64,000 nt of DNA, taken from assembly GCF_002013375.1 (NCBI RefSeq), contig NZ_MAEW01000003.1, positions 310,001-374,000 on the forward strand, read 5' to 3'. Positions within the stretch are counted from its first letter, which is position 1. Each line of letters opens with the position of its first letter. The position numbers and the translations under genes are program-made. The stretch is from Mycobacterium sp. D16Q13 (GTDB lineage: Bacteria; Actinomycetota; Actinomycetes; Mycobacteriales; Mycobacteriaceae). This document shows, in pieces, positions 51,530-61,802 of this stretch. The notes under the pieces are model-generated. The model was not told the DNA's origin, did no database searches, and saw only the letters and a program-made list of their open reading frames with translations.

Positions 51530-54408
51530 CAGTTCCTCTGCAGCACGGATCGGACGAGGCGCGGTCCCTTCCACCCGTGCACCGCACCGACCGGCCGGGG
51601 AGACACCTGCAGCGGCCACCAGAACCACCGGCCCAGGAGCGCGGCGATGGCCGGCGTCATGAACGCTCGCACAATCAGGGTGTCGAACAGCAAGCCCAAA
51701 CCGATCGTGGTCCCGACCTGCCCAAGCGTAAGCAGATCACTGACGATCATGGAGCCCATCGTGGCCGCGAACACCAATCCGGCGGCGGTCACCACCTTGC
51801 CGGTACCGCCCATCGCTCGGATGATGCCCGTATTGAGGCCGGCGCCCAACTCCTCTTTCATACGCGAGACAAGCAGCAGGTTGTAGTCGGACCCCACGGC
51901 GAGCAGCACGATGACCGACATGGCCAACACCACCCAGTTGATCTGTATGCCGCAAATGTGTTGCCAGACAAGGACGGACAGACCGAATGACGCACCCAGT
52001 GACAACGCCACGGTTCCGACGATCACCAGGGCGGCGACCAGGCTCCGCGTCATCAACAACATGATGATGAAAATGAGGCACAGCGCCGCAACGCCCGCGA
52101 TCAACAGATCGTATTTTGATCCGTCGACGAGCTCACTGACACCTGCCGCCGTGCCGGCCAGCGAGAGCTTGGCGTGCTCCAGCGGGGTTCCCTTGAGCGC
52201 TTCCTCCGCGGCGGTCTTGATCGGCTCCACCCGCGAAATACCTTCGGGCGTCGCGGGATCTCCGCGCTGAGATATGAGCATGCGCGTGGACTTGCCGTCG
52301 GGCGACATGAAGATCTTCATGATCCTCTTGAAGTCCTTGTTGTTCAGAACATCCGGCGGCAGGTAGAAGGAGTCATCGTTCTTCGACGCGTCGAAGGCCT
52401 TACCCATGGCCGTCGAGTTCTCGGTGGATTCATCCATCTGGGCGAAGATGCCGGACATCGTGCTGTGCATCGTCAGCATCGATTCGCGGGTGCTCTTCAT
52501 GGTGTCGATCATGATGGGGAACTGCTCGAGCAGCTGCGGCATCAGCCTGTCCAGCTCGTCAAGATCGCCCACCAGAGTCTGCATCTTGTCGGTCACCTGG
52601 TCGACGCCATCGAGCGCATCGAAGATCGACCTGATCGACCAGCAGATGGGAATGTCGAAGCAGTGCTTCTCCCAGTAGAAGTAGTTACGGATCGGCCGCC
52701 AGAAGTCTTCGAAATTTTCGATGTGGTCCCGCAGTGTGGACATATCTTTCTGAAGATCGTGCGTGGTACTGACCATCCGGTGAGTGGTCGCCACCATCTG
52801 TTTCATCAGATCGAACATGCGCTGCATCAGCGCGATCGTCGTTCCCATGTCATCGGCCTGCTTGAGCATGTCGTCCATACGCGCGCGCTGGAACGGCAGA
52901 CTCAATCGCTGGCTCGCGTTCGACATGCTGAGCATGAAGGGCACCGACGAGTGCTCGATCTGCGTTCCCTCGGGACGCGTGATGGACTGCACGTTGGCGA
53001 TGCCGGGTACCGCGAACACCGCCTTGGCCAGCCTGTTCAACACCAGGAGATCGGCCGAGTTGCGCATATCGTGATTGGCCTCGACCAACAGGATGTCGGG
53101 CGTAGACATCTTCGATTCCGGGAAATGCCGTGAAGCGGCGACGAGTCCCTGGACCGCGGGGATGTCCTGCGGAATGTACTTCGCGTCGGTGTAGCTCGGG
53201 TTGTATCCCGGCAGCGTCAAGAGCCCGATGAGCGAGATGGCCACCGTCCCGGCGAGAATCGGTCCGGGCCAGCGCACGATTGCGGTGCCCAGCCGCCGCC
53301 AGCGGCGCGTCGTCACCTGCCGCTTGGGATCGAACAGCCCGAAGCGACTACCTGCGGCGATGCATGCCGGTACGAGGGTGAGCGCCACCGCCACCGCCAC
53401 CAGGATGCCGACCGCGCCCGGGATACCCAGCGGCTTGAAGTAAGGCAAGCGGGTGAAGTGCAGGCAGGCGATCGCACCCGCGATGGTCAGGCCGGATGCC
53501 AGGACGACCTTGGCCACACCCTTGTAGGCGGTGTAGTAGGCCCTCTCGCGATCCTCGCCTGCCTGACGCGCCTCCTGGTACCGCCCGGTGAAGAAGATTC
53601 CATAGTCCGTACCTGCGGCAATACCCACAGACACCAGCAGGTTGACGACGAAGGTGGTCAGACCCACGATCCCATGCATGCCGAGGAATGCGACAAGTCC
53701 TCGCGCGACCTGCAGCTCGATGCCGACGGTGAACAGCAAGATGATGACCGTGATGAAGGACCGGTAGAGCAGGAGCAGCATCAGGAAAATCACGCCGACA
53801 CTCACCAGGGTGATGAGGACGACCGTCCGGTTTCCGCTCTCCGACATATCGGAGACGACAGCCGCGGGACCCGTGACATAGGTCTTGACCCCTGGCGGCA
53901 GCCCCGGGGTGTTCTTGACGATCTTCTGGACGGCTTCCACGGATTCGTTCGCATCGGCCTGACCGAAGCGTCCGGTGAGATTCAATTGCACATACGCGGC
54001 TTTTCCGTCAGCACTCTGGGCGGCACCTGCGGTTAGCGGGTCACCCCAAAAGTCCTGGATGTGCTGCACATGTTTCGGGTCGTCCTTCAATTGACGGACG
54101 ACGGCGTCGTAATACTTGTGCGCGTCGTCACCGAGGGGGTTCTCGCCCTCGAGCACGATCACCGCGACACTCTCGGAATTAGATTCCTGGAAGACCTTCC
54201 CCATCTGCGTCATCGCTTTGACGGAGGGCGCATCCGGCGGGCTGAGGGAGACTGAATGTTCTCTTTCGACGATCTCCAGCGGCGGCACCTTGACGGTCAG
54301 CACGACAGTGATCGCAAGCCAGCCCAAGATAATGAATACCGCACCCTTACGGATAATGGTCGCCATTACCGGCCGGTGTGATTGGCCTTTGCCGCCGCCC
54401 TCGCTCAT
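51529..54408 (-). CDS. mmpL4a: GPL transporter MmpL4a
   Basis: This 959-residue RND/MmpL transporter is paralogous to MmpL4b; the two are alike along their whole length (for example [47 protein letters not shown]). It starts at the ATG at 54408, which overlaps the mmpS4 stop (ATGA), and its stop overlaps the mmpL4b start. Translation of mmpS4-mmpL4a-mmpL4b is therefore coupled. Both MmpL proteins are needed for GPL export in this group, with MmpS4 as accessory. The conserved Asp-Tyr pairs in transmembrane helices 4 and 10 are present. Confidence 0.95.
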   Translation of the reverse strand: MSEGGGKGQSHRPVMATIIRKGAVFIILGWLAITVVLTVKVPPLEIVEREHSVSLSPPDAPSVKAMTQMGKVFQESNSESVAVIVLEGENPLGDDAHKYYDAVVRQLKDDPKHVQHIQDFWGDPLTAGAAQSADGKAAYVQLNLTGRFGQADANESVEAVQKIVKNTPGLPPGVKTYVTGPAAVVSDMSESGNRTVVLITLVSVGVIFLMLLLLYRSFITVIILLFTVGIELQVARGLVAFLGMHGIVGLTTFVVNLLVSVGIAAGTDYGIFFTGRYQEARQAGEDRERAYYTAYKGVAKVVLASGLTIAGAIACLHFTRLPYFKPLGIPGAVGILVAVAVALTLVPACIAAGSRFGLFDPKRQVTTRRWRRLGTAIVRWPGPILAGTVAISLIGLLTLPGYNPSYTDAKYIPQDIPAVQGLVAASRHFPESKMSTPDILLVEANHDMRNSADLLVLNRLAKAVFAVPGIANVQSITRPEGTQIEHSSVPFMLSMSNASQRLSLPFQRARMDDMLKQADDMGTTIALMQRMFDLMKQMVATTHRMVSTTHDLQKDMSTLRDHIENFEDFWRPIRNYFYWEKHCFDIPICWSIRSIFDALDGVDQVTDKMQTLVGDLDELDRLMPQLLEQFPIMIDTMKSTRESMLTMHSTMSGIFAQMDESTENSTAMGKAFDASKNDDSFYLPPDVLNNKDFKRIMKIFMSPDGKSTRMLISQRGDPATPEGISRVEPIKTAAEEALKGTPLEHAKLSLAGTAAGVSELVDGSKYDLLIAGVAALCLIFIIMLLMTRSLVAALVIVGTVALSLGASFGLSVLVWQHICGIQINWVVLAMSVIVLLAVGSDYNLLLVSRMKEELGAGLNTGIIRAMGGTGKVVTAAGLVFAATMGSMIVSDLLTLGQVGTTIGLGLLFDTLIVRAFMTPAIAALLGRWFWWPLQVSPRPVGAVHGWKGPRLVRSVLQRN

Positions 54409-54821
54409 GCGGCCTTCAGCAGGCATGAGGTAAAGGCATTGGTCTGAGTACTCACCTTCTCGGACTTAACCTCATCGTCCACGATGATGCGGCAGCCGAT
54501 ACTGCCACCATCTCCCTGCGCCATGATGCTTCCCACGGCGGTCGTCTTGCCGATCTCGAATTTCACCGACCACGGCAGCGGGATTTTTTGAATGTACAGC
54601 GGATCGCCATTGACATCGAAATAGCTGATATCGGCGACATTCCCCGGTGAGCCAAAAACCTCATACGACATCTTCTTGGGATCAAACGATTTGGAGTCAC
54701 TGACATTCGTGTCGGCATACGACGGACGGTTCTCGGAACCGAATACACCGTGGAGCCGCGACACCGTAAATCCGCCGACGCCAATTACCGCGAGCACCAG
54801 CAGCGGAATCCACAGACGCAT
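54405..54821 (-). CDS. mmpS4: MmpS4 membrane accessory protein
   Basis: This 138-residue protein has one N-terminal transmembrane helix ([20 protein letters not shown]) and a periplasmic beta-sandwich domain with two cysteines (IGCRI, SCLLKAA). The family stretches [26 protein letters not shown] and PLPWSVKFE are present. It works as the scaffold of the MmpL4a/MmpL4b GPL export machine. ATG 54821 is chosen; a TTG one codon earlier is possible. It is the first gene of the transport operon, divergent from ramB. Confidence 0.94.
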   Translation of the reverse strand: MRLWIPLLVLAVIGVGGFTVSRLHGVFGSENRPSYADTNVSDSKSFDPKKMSYEVFGSPGNVADISYFDVNGDPLYIQKIPLPWSVKFEIGKTTAVGSIMAQGDGGSIGCRIIVDDEVKSEKVSTQTNAFTSCLLKAA

Positions 54822-55357
54822 CAAAAGCCGAAGAATCGTAACCCTCCTCGTCTATCGCCGCATCCGGCACCATGCTCGGACATGCACATCCCAAATTGCA
54901 AAACGCGGAACACCTCAGCGGTGCTCCCCGGCCGTTAAAGATTAGACCATGCATGAGAGTCGCGTATGTGCCCGTTGCACACCCGATATGGAATGAGTAG
55001 CACGCTATGTGGGATACATGCGTGTACAGATTTACTGCACGGCATCTTGGGCAACTCTAGTGACGTATTTACCATTCCGCACGAATGAGTGAACAGATAG
55101 CTAATCACCAGCTGGAGCCCCTGTTTGTGACCTCGGCATCCAACCGCCAGGCACAGTGGCGCCGGTCATAGCGAGAAGCAGCTCAGCCAACCATGTTCGC
55201 CGGTGACCTTCACCCCGGTATGTCCAGAAAGCAAACCAGCTTGATTGCTCGGTGACCTCAGGCCCCCACTTCCCTCGCGGCGGACCAGATCCTGAACGGA
55301 TCCGAACCTTGCCAAGACTGCCAAGTTGGAGTTGGCAAGGCGCGTAGGCTGGTCAAC
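54822..55357. other. Divergent promoter region mmpS4 / ramB
   Basis: This 536-bp interval has no supported gene. It holds the mmpS4 operon promoter and the ramB promoter with its direct and inverted TTGGCAAG motifs. A small hairpin GGAACACC / GGTGCTCC (54908-54928) lies in the probable mmpS4 leader. The stretch 54940-55090 is AT-rich. Confidence 0.4.
55305..55340. promoter_or_regulatory. ramB: Candidate RamB autoregulatory operator
   Basis: Perfect inverted repeats CCTTGCCAA (55307-55315) and TTGGCAAGG (55332-55340) are spaced 16 bp apart, with an inner TGCCAA / TTGGCA pair. They lie 18-51 bp before the ramB GTG. The left copy, AACCTTGCCAAG, is nearly identical to a motif upstream of aceA. 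The position fits self-repression, which is known for RamB in other actinobacteria. Confidence 0.55.
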
Positions 55358-56788
55358 GTGTCCAAAACGTATGTTGGAGGGCGCCTTCGTCAACTCCGGA
55401 GCGAACGCGGGTTCAGCCAAGCCGCGCTGGCCCAGATGCTGGAGATCTCCCCGAGCTATCTCAATCAGATCGAGCACGACGTCCGCCCGCTCACCGTGGC
55501 GGTGCTGCTGCGTATCACCGAGGTGTTCGGTGTCGACGCGACGTTCTTCTCCTCCCAGGACGACAGCCGCCTCATCGCTGAGCTGCGCGAAGTGGTGCAG
55601 GACAAGGATCTTGACATCGACGTCGATCCCGCGGAGATCGCCGATGTGGTCGCCGGGCATCCCGCGCTGGCCCGCGCCATGGTCAACCTGCATCGGCGCT
55701 ACCGGATCACCACCACGCAGTTGGCGGCCGCCACCGAGGACCGCTACACCGACGGCAGCGGCAGCGGTTCGATCACCATGCCGCACGAAGAAGTACGCGA
55801 CTACTTCTATCAGCGGCACAACTATCTCCATGAGCTCGACACCGCGGCCGAAGACCTGACGGTTCGGATGCGCATGCACCGGGCGGACCTGGCCAGAGAG
55901 ATCGCCGACCGTCTCAACGAGGTGCACGGCGTCCAGATCGCCCGGCGCATCGATCTCGGCGACAGCGTGCTGCACAAGTACGACCCGGGATCCAAGACGC
56001 TGGAGATCAGCAATCACCTCTCCGGTGGGCAACAGGTCTTCAAGCTGGCCACGGAGCTGGCCTACCTGGAGTACGGCGATCTCATCGACACCATGGTCGA
56101 CGACGGCAAGTTCACCTCGGAGGAATCACGGAAGCTGGCGCGCCTGGGCCTGGCCAACTACTTCGCCGCCGCCACAGTCCTTCCCTACCGCCAGTTCCAT
56201 GGGGTGGCCGAAGATTTCCAGTACGACATCGAACGGCTTTCCGCGTTCTACTCGGTGAGCTACGAGACCATCTGTCACCGGCTGTCCACTCTGCAGCGCC
56301 CCTCGATGCGTGGGGTGCCGTTCTCGTTCGTCCGGGTCGATCGTGCCGGAAACATGTCCAAACGGCAGTCAGCGACCGGCTTTCATTTCTCCTCCAGCGG
56401 TGGCACCTGTCCGCTGTGGAACGTCTACGAGACCTTCGGCAATCCGGGCAAGATCTTGGTCCAGGTGGCGCAGATGCCCGACGGGCGCAACTACCTGTGG
56501 GTGGCGCGCACCGTCGAACGGCGTGCGTCGCGATACGGCCAACCAGGTAAGACGTTCGCGATCGGGTTGGGTTGCGAGCTACGGCACGCACACCGGCTGG
56601 TCTATTCGGAGGGGCTGGATCTGTCCTCCGAAGGTGCGACGACGCCGATTGGTGTGGGCTGTCGCGTGTGCGAGCGCGACAACTGCCCCCAGCGTGCCTT
56701 TCCAGCACTCGGGCGGGCACTCGACCTTGACGAGCATCGCAGTACGGTGTCGCCATACCTTGTCCAGCAAGAAGGAGCCCGACAGTGA
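55358..56788 (+). CDS. ramB: RamB-family regulator of the glyoxylate shunt
   Basis: This 476-residue regulator is the counterpart of M. tuberculosis Rv0465c. It has an N-terminal Xre-type helix-turn-helix (GGRLRQLRSERGFSQAALAQMLEISPSYLNQIEHDVRPL), a central IrrE/ImmA-like domain and the C-terminal short-chain fatty-acid regulator domain. The last contains a Cys cluster (GTCPLW, GCELRHAHRLVYSEGLD, GCRVCERDNCPQRAFPALGRALDLDEH). RamB represses or tunes icl1 according to carbon source. A GTG start with the dyad operator just upstream is used. The next gene starts inside its stop (GTGA). In M. tuberculosis ramB lies next to Rv0466-icl1; here about 44 kb separates them. Confidence 0.95.
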   Translation: MSKTYVGGRLRQLRSERGFSQAALAQMLEISPSYLNQIEHDVRPLTVAVLLRITEVFGVDATFFSSQDDSRLIAELREVVQDKDLDIDVDPAEIADVVAGHPALARAMVNLHRRYRITTTQLAAATEDRYTDGSGSGSITMPHEEVRDYFYQRHNYLHELDTAAEDLTVRMRMHRADLAREIADRLNEVHGVQIARRIDLGDSVLHKYDPGSKTLEISNHLSGGQQVFKLATELAYLEYGDLIDTMVDDGKFTSEESRKLARLGLANYFAAATVLPYRQFHGVAEDFQYDIERLSAFYSVSYETICHRLSTLQRPSMRGVPFSFVRVDRAGNMSKRQSATGFHFSSSGGTCPLWNVYETFGNPGKILVQVAQMPDGRNYLWVARTVERRASRYGQPGKTFAIGLGCELRHAHRLVYSEGLDLSSEGATTPIGVGCRVCERDNCPQRAFPALGRALDLDEHRSTVSPYLVQQEGARQ

Positions 56789-57351
56789 GTGATGAGCCGC
56801 TTGCGCGAAGAGCAGACCGTGCCGATGGCCGCATCCCATCAGGTGGTCTGCGTGAGCTCGGACCGGTCAACTGGGTGATTGCCAAGGGCATGGCACGCGC
56901 CATCAGCGTGCCGGAGATGCACCTGGCGACCACGCTCGGACAGACGGGCGTCCGGTTCTGGCCGTGGCTGGCGTACTCCGGTGCGATTCTGCGCGGCACC
57001 AAACTCTCTGCCCGCGATACCGAAGTAGTCATCCTGCGCGTGGCCCACGTACGTGAGTGCGAGTACGAACTGCAGCACCACACCCGCATCGCCAAGGGCG
57101 CCGGTATCGATCCCGCGTATCAAGAGCGGATCTTCACCGGGACCAGCGCCGAGGGACTCTCCGACAAGGAACGCGCACTCATCACCGGTGTTGACGAGAT
57201 CCTCACCACCAGAACACTTTCCGATGACGCGTGGGAGGGACTTGCCAAGTTCCTGGATCGCCGCCAGCTCATCGGCTTTTGCCTGCTCGTCACGCAATAC
57301 GACGGCCTGGCCGCGACCATGTCCTCATTGCGCATTCCGCTTGATCACTGA
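56785..57351 (+). CDS. Carboxymuconolactone decarboxylase (AhpD-like) family protein
   Basis: This 188-residue helical protein is of the CMD/AhpD fold, the counterpart of M. tuberculosis Rv0464c. The CMD core is seen in LSARDTEVVILRVAHVRECEYELQHHTRIAKGAG. It has a single Cys (ECEYE) in place of the CxxC redox pair of AhpD, so peroxidase-reductase activity is doubtful. The GTG start overlaps the ramB stop by 4 bp, which makes the two an operon, as in M. tuberculosis. It converges on the aldo/keto reductase with an 18-bp gap. Confidence 0.85.
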   Translation: MSDEPLARRADRADGRIPSGGLRELGPVNWVIAKGMARAISVPEMHLATTLGQTGVRFWPWLAYSGAILRGTKLSARDTEVVILRVAHVRECEYELQHHTRIAKGAGIDPAYQERIFTGTSAEGLSDKERALITGVDEILTTRTLSDDAWEGLAKFLDRRQLIGFCLLVTQYDGLAATMSSLRIPLDH

Positions 57352-57369
57352 CGTACCCAGAGGCGTGGG

Positions 57370-58359
<990 letters not shown>

Positions 58360-58360
58360 G

Positions 58361-58780
58361 TCAACCCTTCTTCTGTCCCACTGCGGCAGTCGGGGCGCCG
58401 TTGACCGACTCGGTGTAGTACGCGACCTTGAAATCGACGACCTTGAGGTCCTCGGTGAGCCGCTCCATGGCGGCCATAATCCGCACACGCTGCGCGAACA
58501 GCAGCTCCAGGCGCTCGGCGTGGGTCTCCTCGCCACCCTCCAACAGCTGGATGAACCGGCGCATGTCGCGCACCGGCATGCCAGTGCGACGCAACCGCAG
58601 CATCAGCTGGACACGCTCGATGTCGTCGTCACTGAATCGGCGGCGGCCACCGCCATCTCGCGGTACCCGGGGGAACAGACCCTCGCGCTCGAACCAGCGC
58701 AGCGCGTCGATCGACAACCCGGTCCGTTGGGCAACGTGCGAGATGGGAAACCCTTCATGTTGCGGCTCACTTGTGCTCAC
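58361..58780 (-). CDS. MerR-family transcriptional regulator
   Basis: This 139-residue regulator has the N-terminal winged helix-turn-helix of MerR proteins ([39 protein letters not shown]), the [21 protein letters not shown] wing/helix segment, and a dimerisation coiled coil at about residues 75-120. No metal-binding cysteines are present, so it belongs to the organic-ligand or aldehyde type. The GTG start at 58780 coincides with the predicted transcription start of its own 19-bp-spacer promoter, which implies a leaderless mRNA. The aldo/keto reductase lies directly downstream. Confidence 0.9.
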   Translation of the reverse strand: MSTSEPQHEGFPISHVAQRTGLSIDALRWFEREGLFPRVPRDGGGRRRFSDDDIERVQLMLRLRRTGMPVRDMRRFIQLLEGGEETHAERLELLFAQRVRIMAAMERLTEDLKVVDFKVAYYTESVNGAPTAAVGQKKG

Positions 58781-58786
58781 ACAGCC

Positions 58787-58817
58787 ACGGTAGAACCTGG
58801 AGTCGACTCCAGGTCAA
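58787..58817 (-). promoter_or_regulatory. MerR-type promoter with 19-bp spacer and perfect dyad
   Basis: On the reverse strand, TTGACC (-35) and TACCGT (-10) are separated by 19 bp instead of 17. A perfect 20-bp palindrome at 58795-58814 (arms ACCTGGAGTC / GACTCCAGGT) fills the spacer. This is the classic MerR activator architecture. The -10 ends 6 nt before the merR GTG. Confidence 0.8.
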
Positions 58818-59010
58818 GTGGGACATACGCGCAGGGCGAGCCCTAAGTCATCGCAGGTACTGGACACGGCGTCGCGGGTGCCGTTGACACGTTCTTGATG
58901 CCACCGCACCATCGGAACATGCGCTTGGCCCCCGACTGTAGGTAGGCGTGCAATTTCGTTTGCGCACTGCCTGTTTCAGTCCCTCTTCCGCCAAGCGAAG
59001 GTATTTCCGC

Positions 59011-60546
59011 ATGTCCACTCCCGCCCACCAGCTCACCGTCAACGGCAGATCCCTTCAGAACAATGGGTCCCACGGACTCGAGCGCGACGCCATCGGCTCC
59101 TGGGGCGTCTTCGCTCAGGGATTGGCAGCGGCGGCACCCAGTGTCGCGGTCGCGACGGTGCCGTTTTCCCTGTTCGTGGCCGCCGGTAAAGGCGCCGCCT
59201 GGGCAGCGGTGATCGGCCTGGTGGCGGTGATTCTGATCGCCACGACCATCAGCTTCCAGGCCAAGAGGACGGTGTCGTCGGGCTCACTCGGGACATATGC
59301 CGGCAACGGGCTGGGCCCCGGTGCTGCGTATGCCGCCGGTTTCAGCCTGCTCATCGGCTACATCACTTTCGCCACCACAGGCACTCTCGGCGGTGTGCTG
59401 TACTTCGAATCCTTCCTGGAGGCGATCGGAATCCACTCGGAGGCAACCGCCTTCAAACTCGCGCTGGTGGCAGTGGTCGTCGCAGTCGCCGTCTATCTGC
59501 CCTATCGCGGTGTCTCGATCTCGGCCAAGTATGAGCTCGTCTTCGAAATCATTGCCACCGCACTTATTCTCATCATCATTGTGGCCTCGTATGTCAGTTA
59601 CGGCTGGCGCATCGACACCGAGCAGTGGTCACCGTCCAACCTCGGGAACAGCACCACCTTCATCGCGGCGGTCACGGCGGTCGGTGCGTACGCGGGGTTC
59701 GAGAGCGTCGCGTCCCTGGGCGCTGAATCGCGGGACGCACACCGCACCATCGCCCGCTCACTGCTACGCGTCGTACTGATCATCGGAGTGCTGTACATCC
59801 TGGCCACCTACCCGCAGATCCTGCAGTTCCGGAACATCGACGGCGACAGCGCGATACTGCCTCAGGTCGCCACGAATTCCGGTGTGGCATGGGCGATCTA
59901 CCCGATAAGTCTGGCGGTGGCCATCGCGTTCATCGTCTTCGTCACCGCGGTCATCAACTCGGCAGCACGAGGGCTGTTCACCCTGGCCCACGAGGGAGCG
60001 CTCCCGGCCGCCCTCGCGCGAGTGCACCCGGTCTACAAGACCCCCGTCGCCGGCATCTTCCTCATCGGGGTCATCGCGGTGGCATTTTCCGTGACCGCCA
60101 CGCTCAGCTCGGTGGGCCGCCTGGTATTCGATGTGTACGGAAATTACGTGGCCAACTGGGGCTTCCTCACCAGTTACCTGCTCGTGGTGGTGGCCACCCC
60201 CATTTGGCTGTACCGCATCAAGGCACTTACCCCGGCCCGGCTGGCGGTATCGGTCGCAGCCACCCTGGCCATCGGGTACGTGATCGTCAGCAACTTCTAT
60301 CCGGTGCCCACATTCCCATTCAACATCCTGCCGCTCATCTTCGGTGCGATCCTGCTCGCCGGCCTGCTGCGCTATTGGTATCTACGGGCACGACGGCCAG
60401 AGGTCGCCGCGCGGATCGGCTCCATCCAAACGCTTTCCGAATCTGAGAAAGAACGTTTGGCCGAGCTCGGCATCCTTGAGGTTCTCTACGACGAACCGGC
60501 CACCGAACCCGAACCCGCCAACGATTCAGGAGTTCTCGTCAAATGA
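59011..60546 (+). CDS. APC-superfamily amino acid/organic cation permease
   Basis: This 511-residue inner-membrane transporter has about 12 transmembrane segments. The APC pattern includes LERDAIGSWGVFAQGLAAAAPS in helix 1, AGFESVASLGAESRDAHRTI (the conserved loop after helix 6) and a hydrophilic C-terminal tail ending ...GVLVK. ATG 59011 has GAAGG about 9 nt upstream and is preferred to the longer frame from 58948. It is the first gene of a four-gene operon (permease, SfnB-like, Eis-like, DszA-like), and its stop overlaps the next ATG. The substrate may be a sulfur- or nitrogen-containing organic compound used by the downstream flavoenzymes (inference). Confidence 0.87.
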   Translation: MSTPAHQLTVNGRSLQNNGSHGLERDAIGSWGVFAQGLAAAAPSVAVATVPFSLFVAAGKGAAWAAVIGLVAVILIATTISFQAKRTVSSGSLGTYAGNGLGPGAAYAAGFSLLIGYITFATTGTLGGVLYFESFLEAIGIHSEATAFKLALVAVVVAVAVYLPYRGVSISAKYELVFEIIATALILIIIVASYVSYGWRIDTEQWSPSNLGNSTTFIAAVTAVGAYAGFESVASLGAESRDAHRTIARSLLRVVLIIGVLYILATYPQILQFRNIDGDSAILPQVATNSGVAWAIYPISLAVAIAFIVFVTAVINSAARGLFTLAHEGALPAALARVHPVYKTPVAGIFLIGVIAVAFSVTATLSSVGRLVFDVYGNYVANWGFLTSYLLVVVATPIWLYRIKALTPARLAVSVAATLAIGYVIVSNFYPVPTFPFNILPLIFGAILLAGLLRYWYLRARRPEVAARIGSIQTLSESEKERLAELGILEVLYDEPATEPEPANDSGVLVK

Positions 60547-61802
60547 CCGCCGCCACCACGTCACCAGCCCTTGTCTACCAAGGGGTCAGCGATACCGACT
60601 TCACCGAGTGGACACGGATTGCCGCACGCGTTGCCGACGAGCTGGCGACCACCACGCTGGAACGAGACCGCGCCAACCAAAACCCCGTCGCCGAGATCGG
60701 ACTGCTCCGCGAGCACGGACTGCTGTCTTTCGCCACCGCTCGCGAATTCGGCGGCGCCGGAGGCAGTCTGGCCCAGGCACTACAGCTCAGCCGGATCATC
60801 GCGGCAGCCGACGGCTCCATCGGCCAGCTGCTCGTCTATCACTTCTCCAACGGCGTATGGACCTACATACTCGGGTCGCCGACTCAGCGTGAACACATCG
60901 CGCGCGGCGTCGGCGAACAGGGCTGGTTCCAGGGCAGTGTCAGCAATCCGCGTGACCCGGGCATCACGGTTACCCGGACAGACGAAGGCTATCGGGTCAA
61001 CGGCACGCGGACATTCGCCACCGGGGTCGCGCTCGCCGACCTGATCACCGTGCTGCTCTACGACGAGGAGCCGATCAACGCGATCATCCCCCGTGACAGG
61101 GAAGGTCTGCGGTTCAACGACGATTGGGACAACCTCGGACAACGGCTTACCGCAAGCGGCAGTGTCGAATTCGATAATGTGCTGCTCCGCCACGACGAGG
61201 TACTCACTGGCCTTGGCGAATACGGTGACGCCCGCGAGCACCGCGACGGACTGCGGGCGTTGTTCAGCCAGCTGATCTTCGTACATCTGTATCTCGGGAT
61301 CGCCGAAGGCGCACTCGCCGCCGGCGTCACCTACGTCAGAGACAAGGGCCGCCCGTGGCCCGAGGCGCATTCCACAGAGGTGACCGAGGATCCCTACCAC
61401 CAGCAGCTGCTCGGGCGGCTGTCGGCCGGGATCGCCGCGGGCATCGCCCTCGCCGACGCGGTGACCAAGGAATTCGAACAGACCCTGGCCGCGGATCGAG
61501 CACTCACCGCGGCCCAGTGGGGCGCACTGGCTATTCGGGTGGATCAGGCCAAGTCCATCGCGACCGAGGTGTCCCTGGATGTCACACACAACATCTTCCA
61601 AGCCACCGGCGCTCGGTCGACGGCTAATTCGGTGGGACTGGATATCTATTGGCGCAACGCACGCACACACACCACCCACGATCCACTGCCGTACCGCCAG
61701 CGTGAGATCGGGCGGTACCTGCTGACCGATGAGTGGCCGTCGCCACGCAGCCTCACTGGCCTCGGGCGGCTCTCCGCCACAACACAGGGCAAGGGATCGT
61801 GA
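60543..61802 (+). CDS. SfnB/DszC-like acyl-CoA dehydrogenase-fold flavoprotein
   Basis: This 419-residue protein of the acyl-CoA dehydrogenase superfamily is nearest to SfnB/DszC-type flavin-dependent monooxygenases, which act in sulfur acquisition. The segments are IAARVADELATTTLERDRANQNP, REFGGAGGSLAQALQLSRIIAAADGSIGQLL, then GWFQGSVSNPRDPGI and VNGTRTFATGVALAD. The C-terminal ATGARSTANSVGLDIYWRNARTHTTHDPL is typical of this subgroup, where it replaces the catalytic Glu region of true dehydrogenases. It overlaps both neighbours by 4 bp. It probably uses reduced FMN and oxygen on a small organosulfur or related substrate. Confidence 0.85.
   Translation: MTAATTSPALVYQGVSDTDFTEWTRIAARVADELATTTLERDRANQNPVAEIGLLREHGLLSFATAREFGGAGGSLAQALQLSRIIAAADGSIGQLLVYHFSNGVWTYILGSPTQREHIARGVGEQGWFQGSVSNPRDPGITVTRTDEGYRVNGTRTFATGVALADLITVLLYDEEPINAIIPRDREGLRFNDDWDNLGQRLTASGSVEFDNVLLRHDEVLTGLGEYGDAREHRDGLRALFSQLIFVHLYLGIAEGALAAGVTYVRDKGRPWPEAHSTEVTEDPYHQQLLGRLSAGIAAGIALADAVTKEFEQTLAADRALTAAQWGALAIRVDQAKSIATEVSLDVTHNIFQATGARSTANSVGLDIYWRNARTHTTHDPLPYRQREIGRYLLTDEWPSPRSLTGLGRLSATTQGKGS

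Noticed and set aside
54908..54928. Hairpin GGAACACC / GGTGCTCC upstream of mmpS4 as riboswitch or terminator
   Set aside because: It is short, imperfect and not followed by a T tract; kept only as a remark on the intergenic region.
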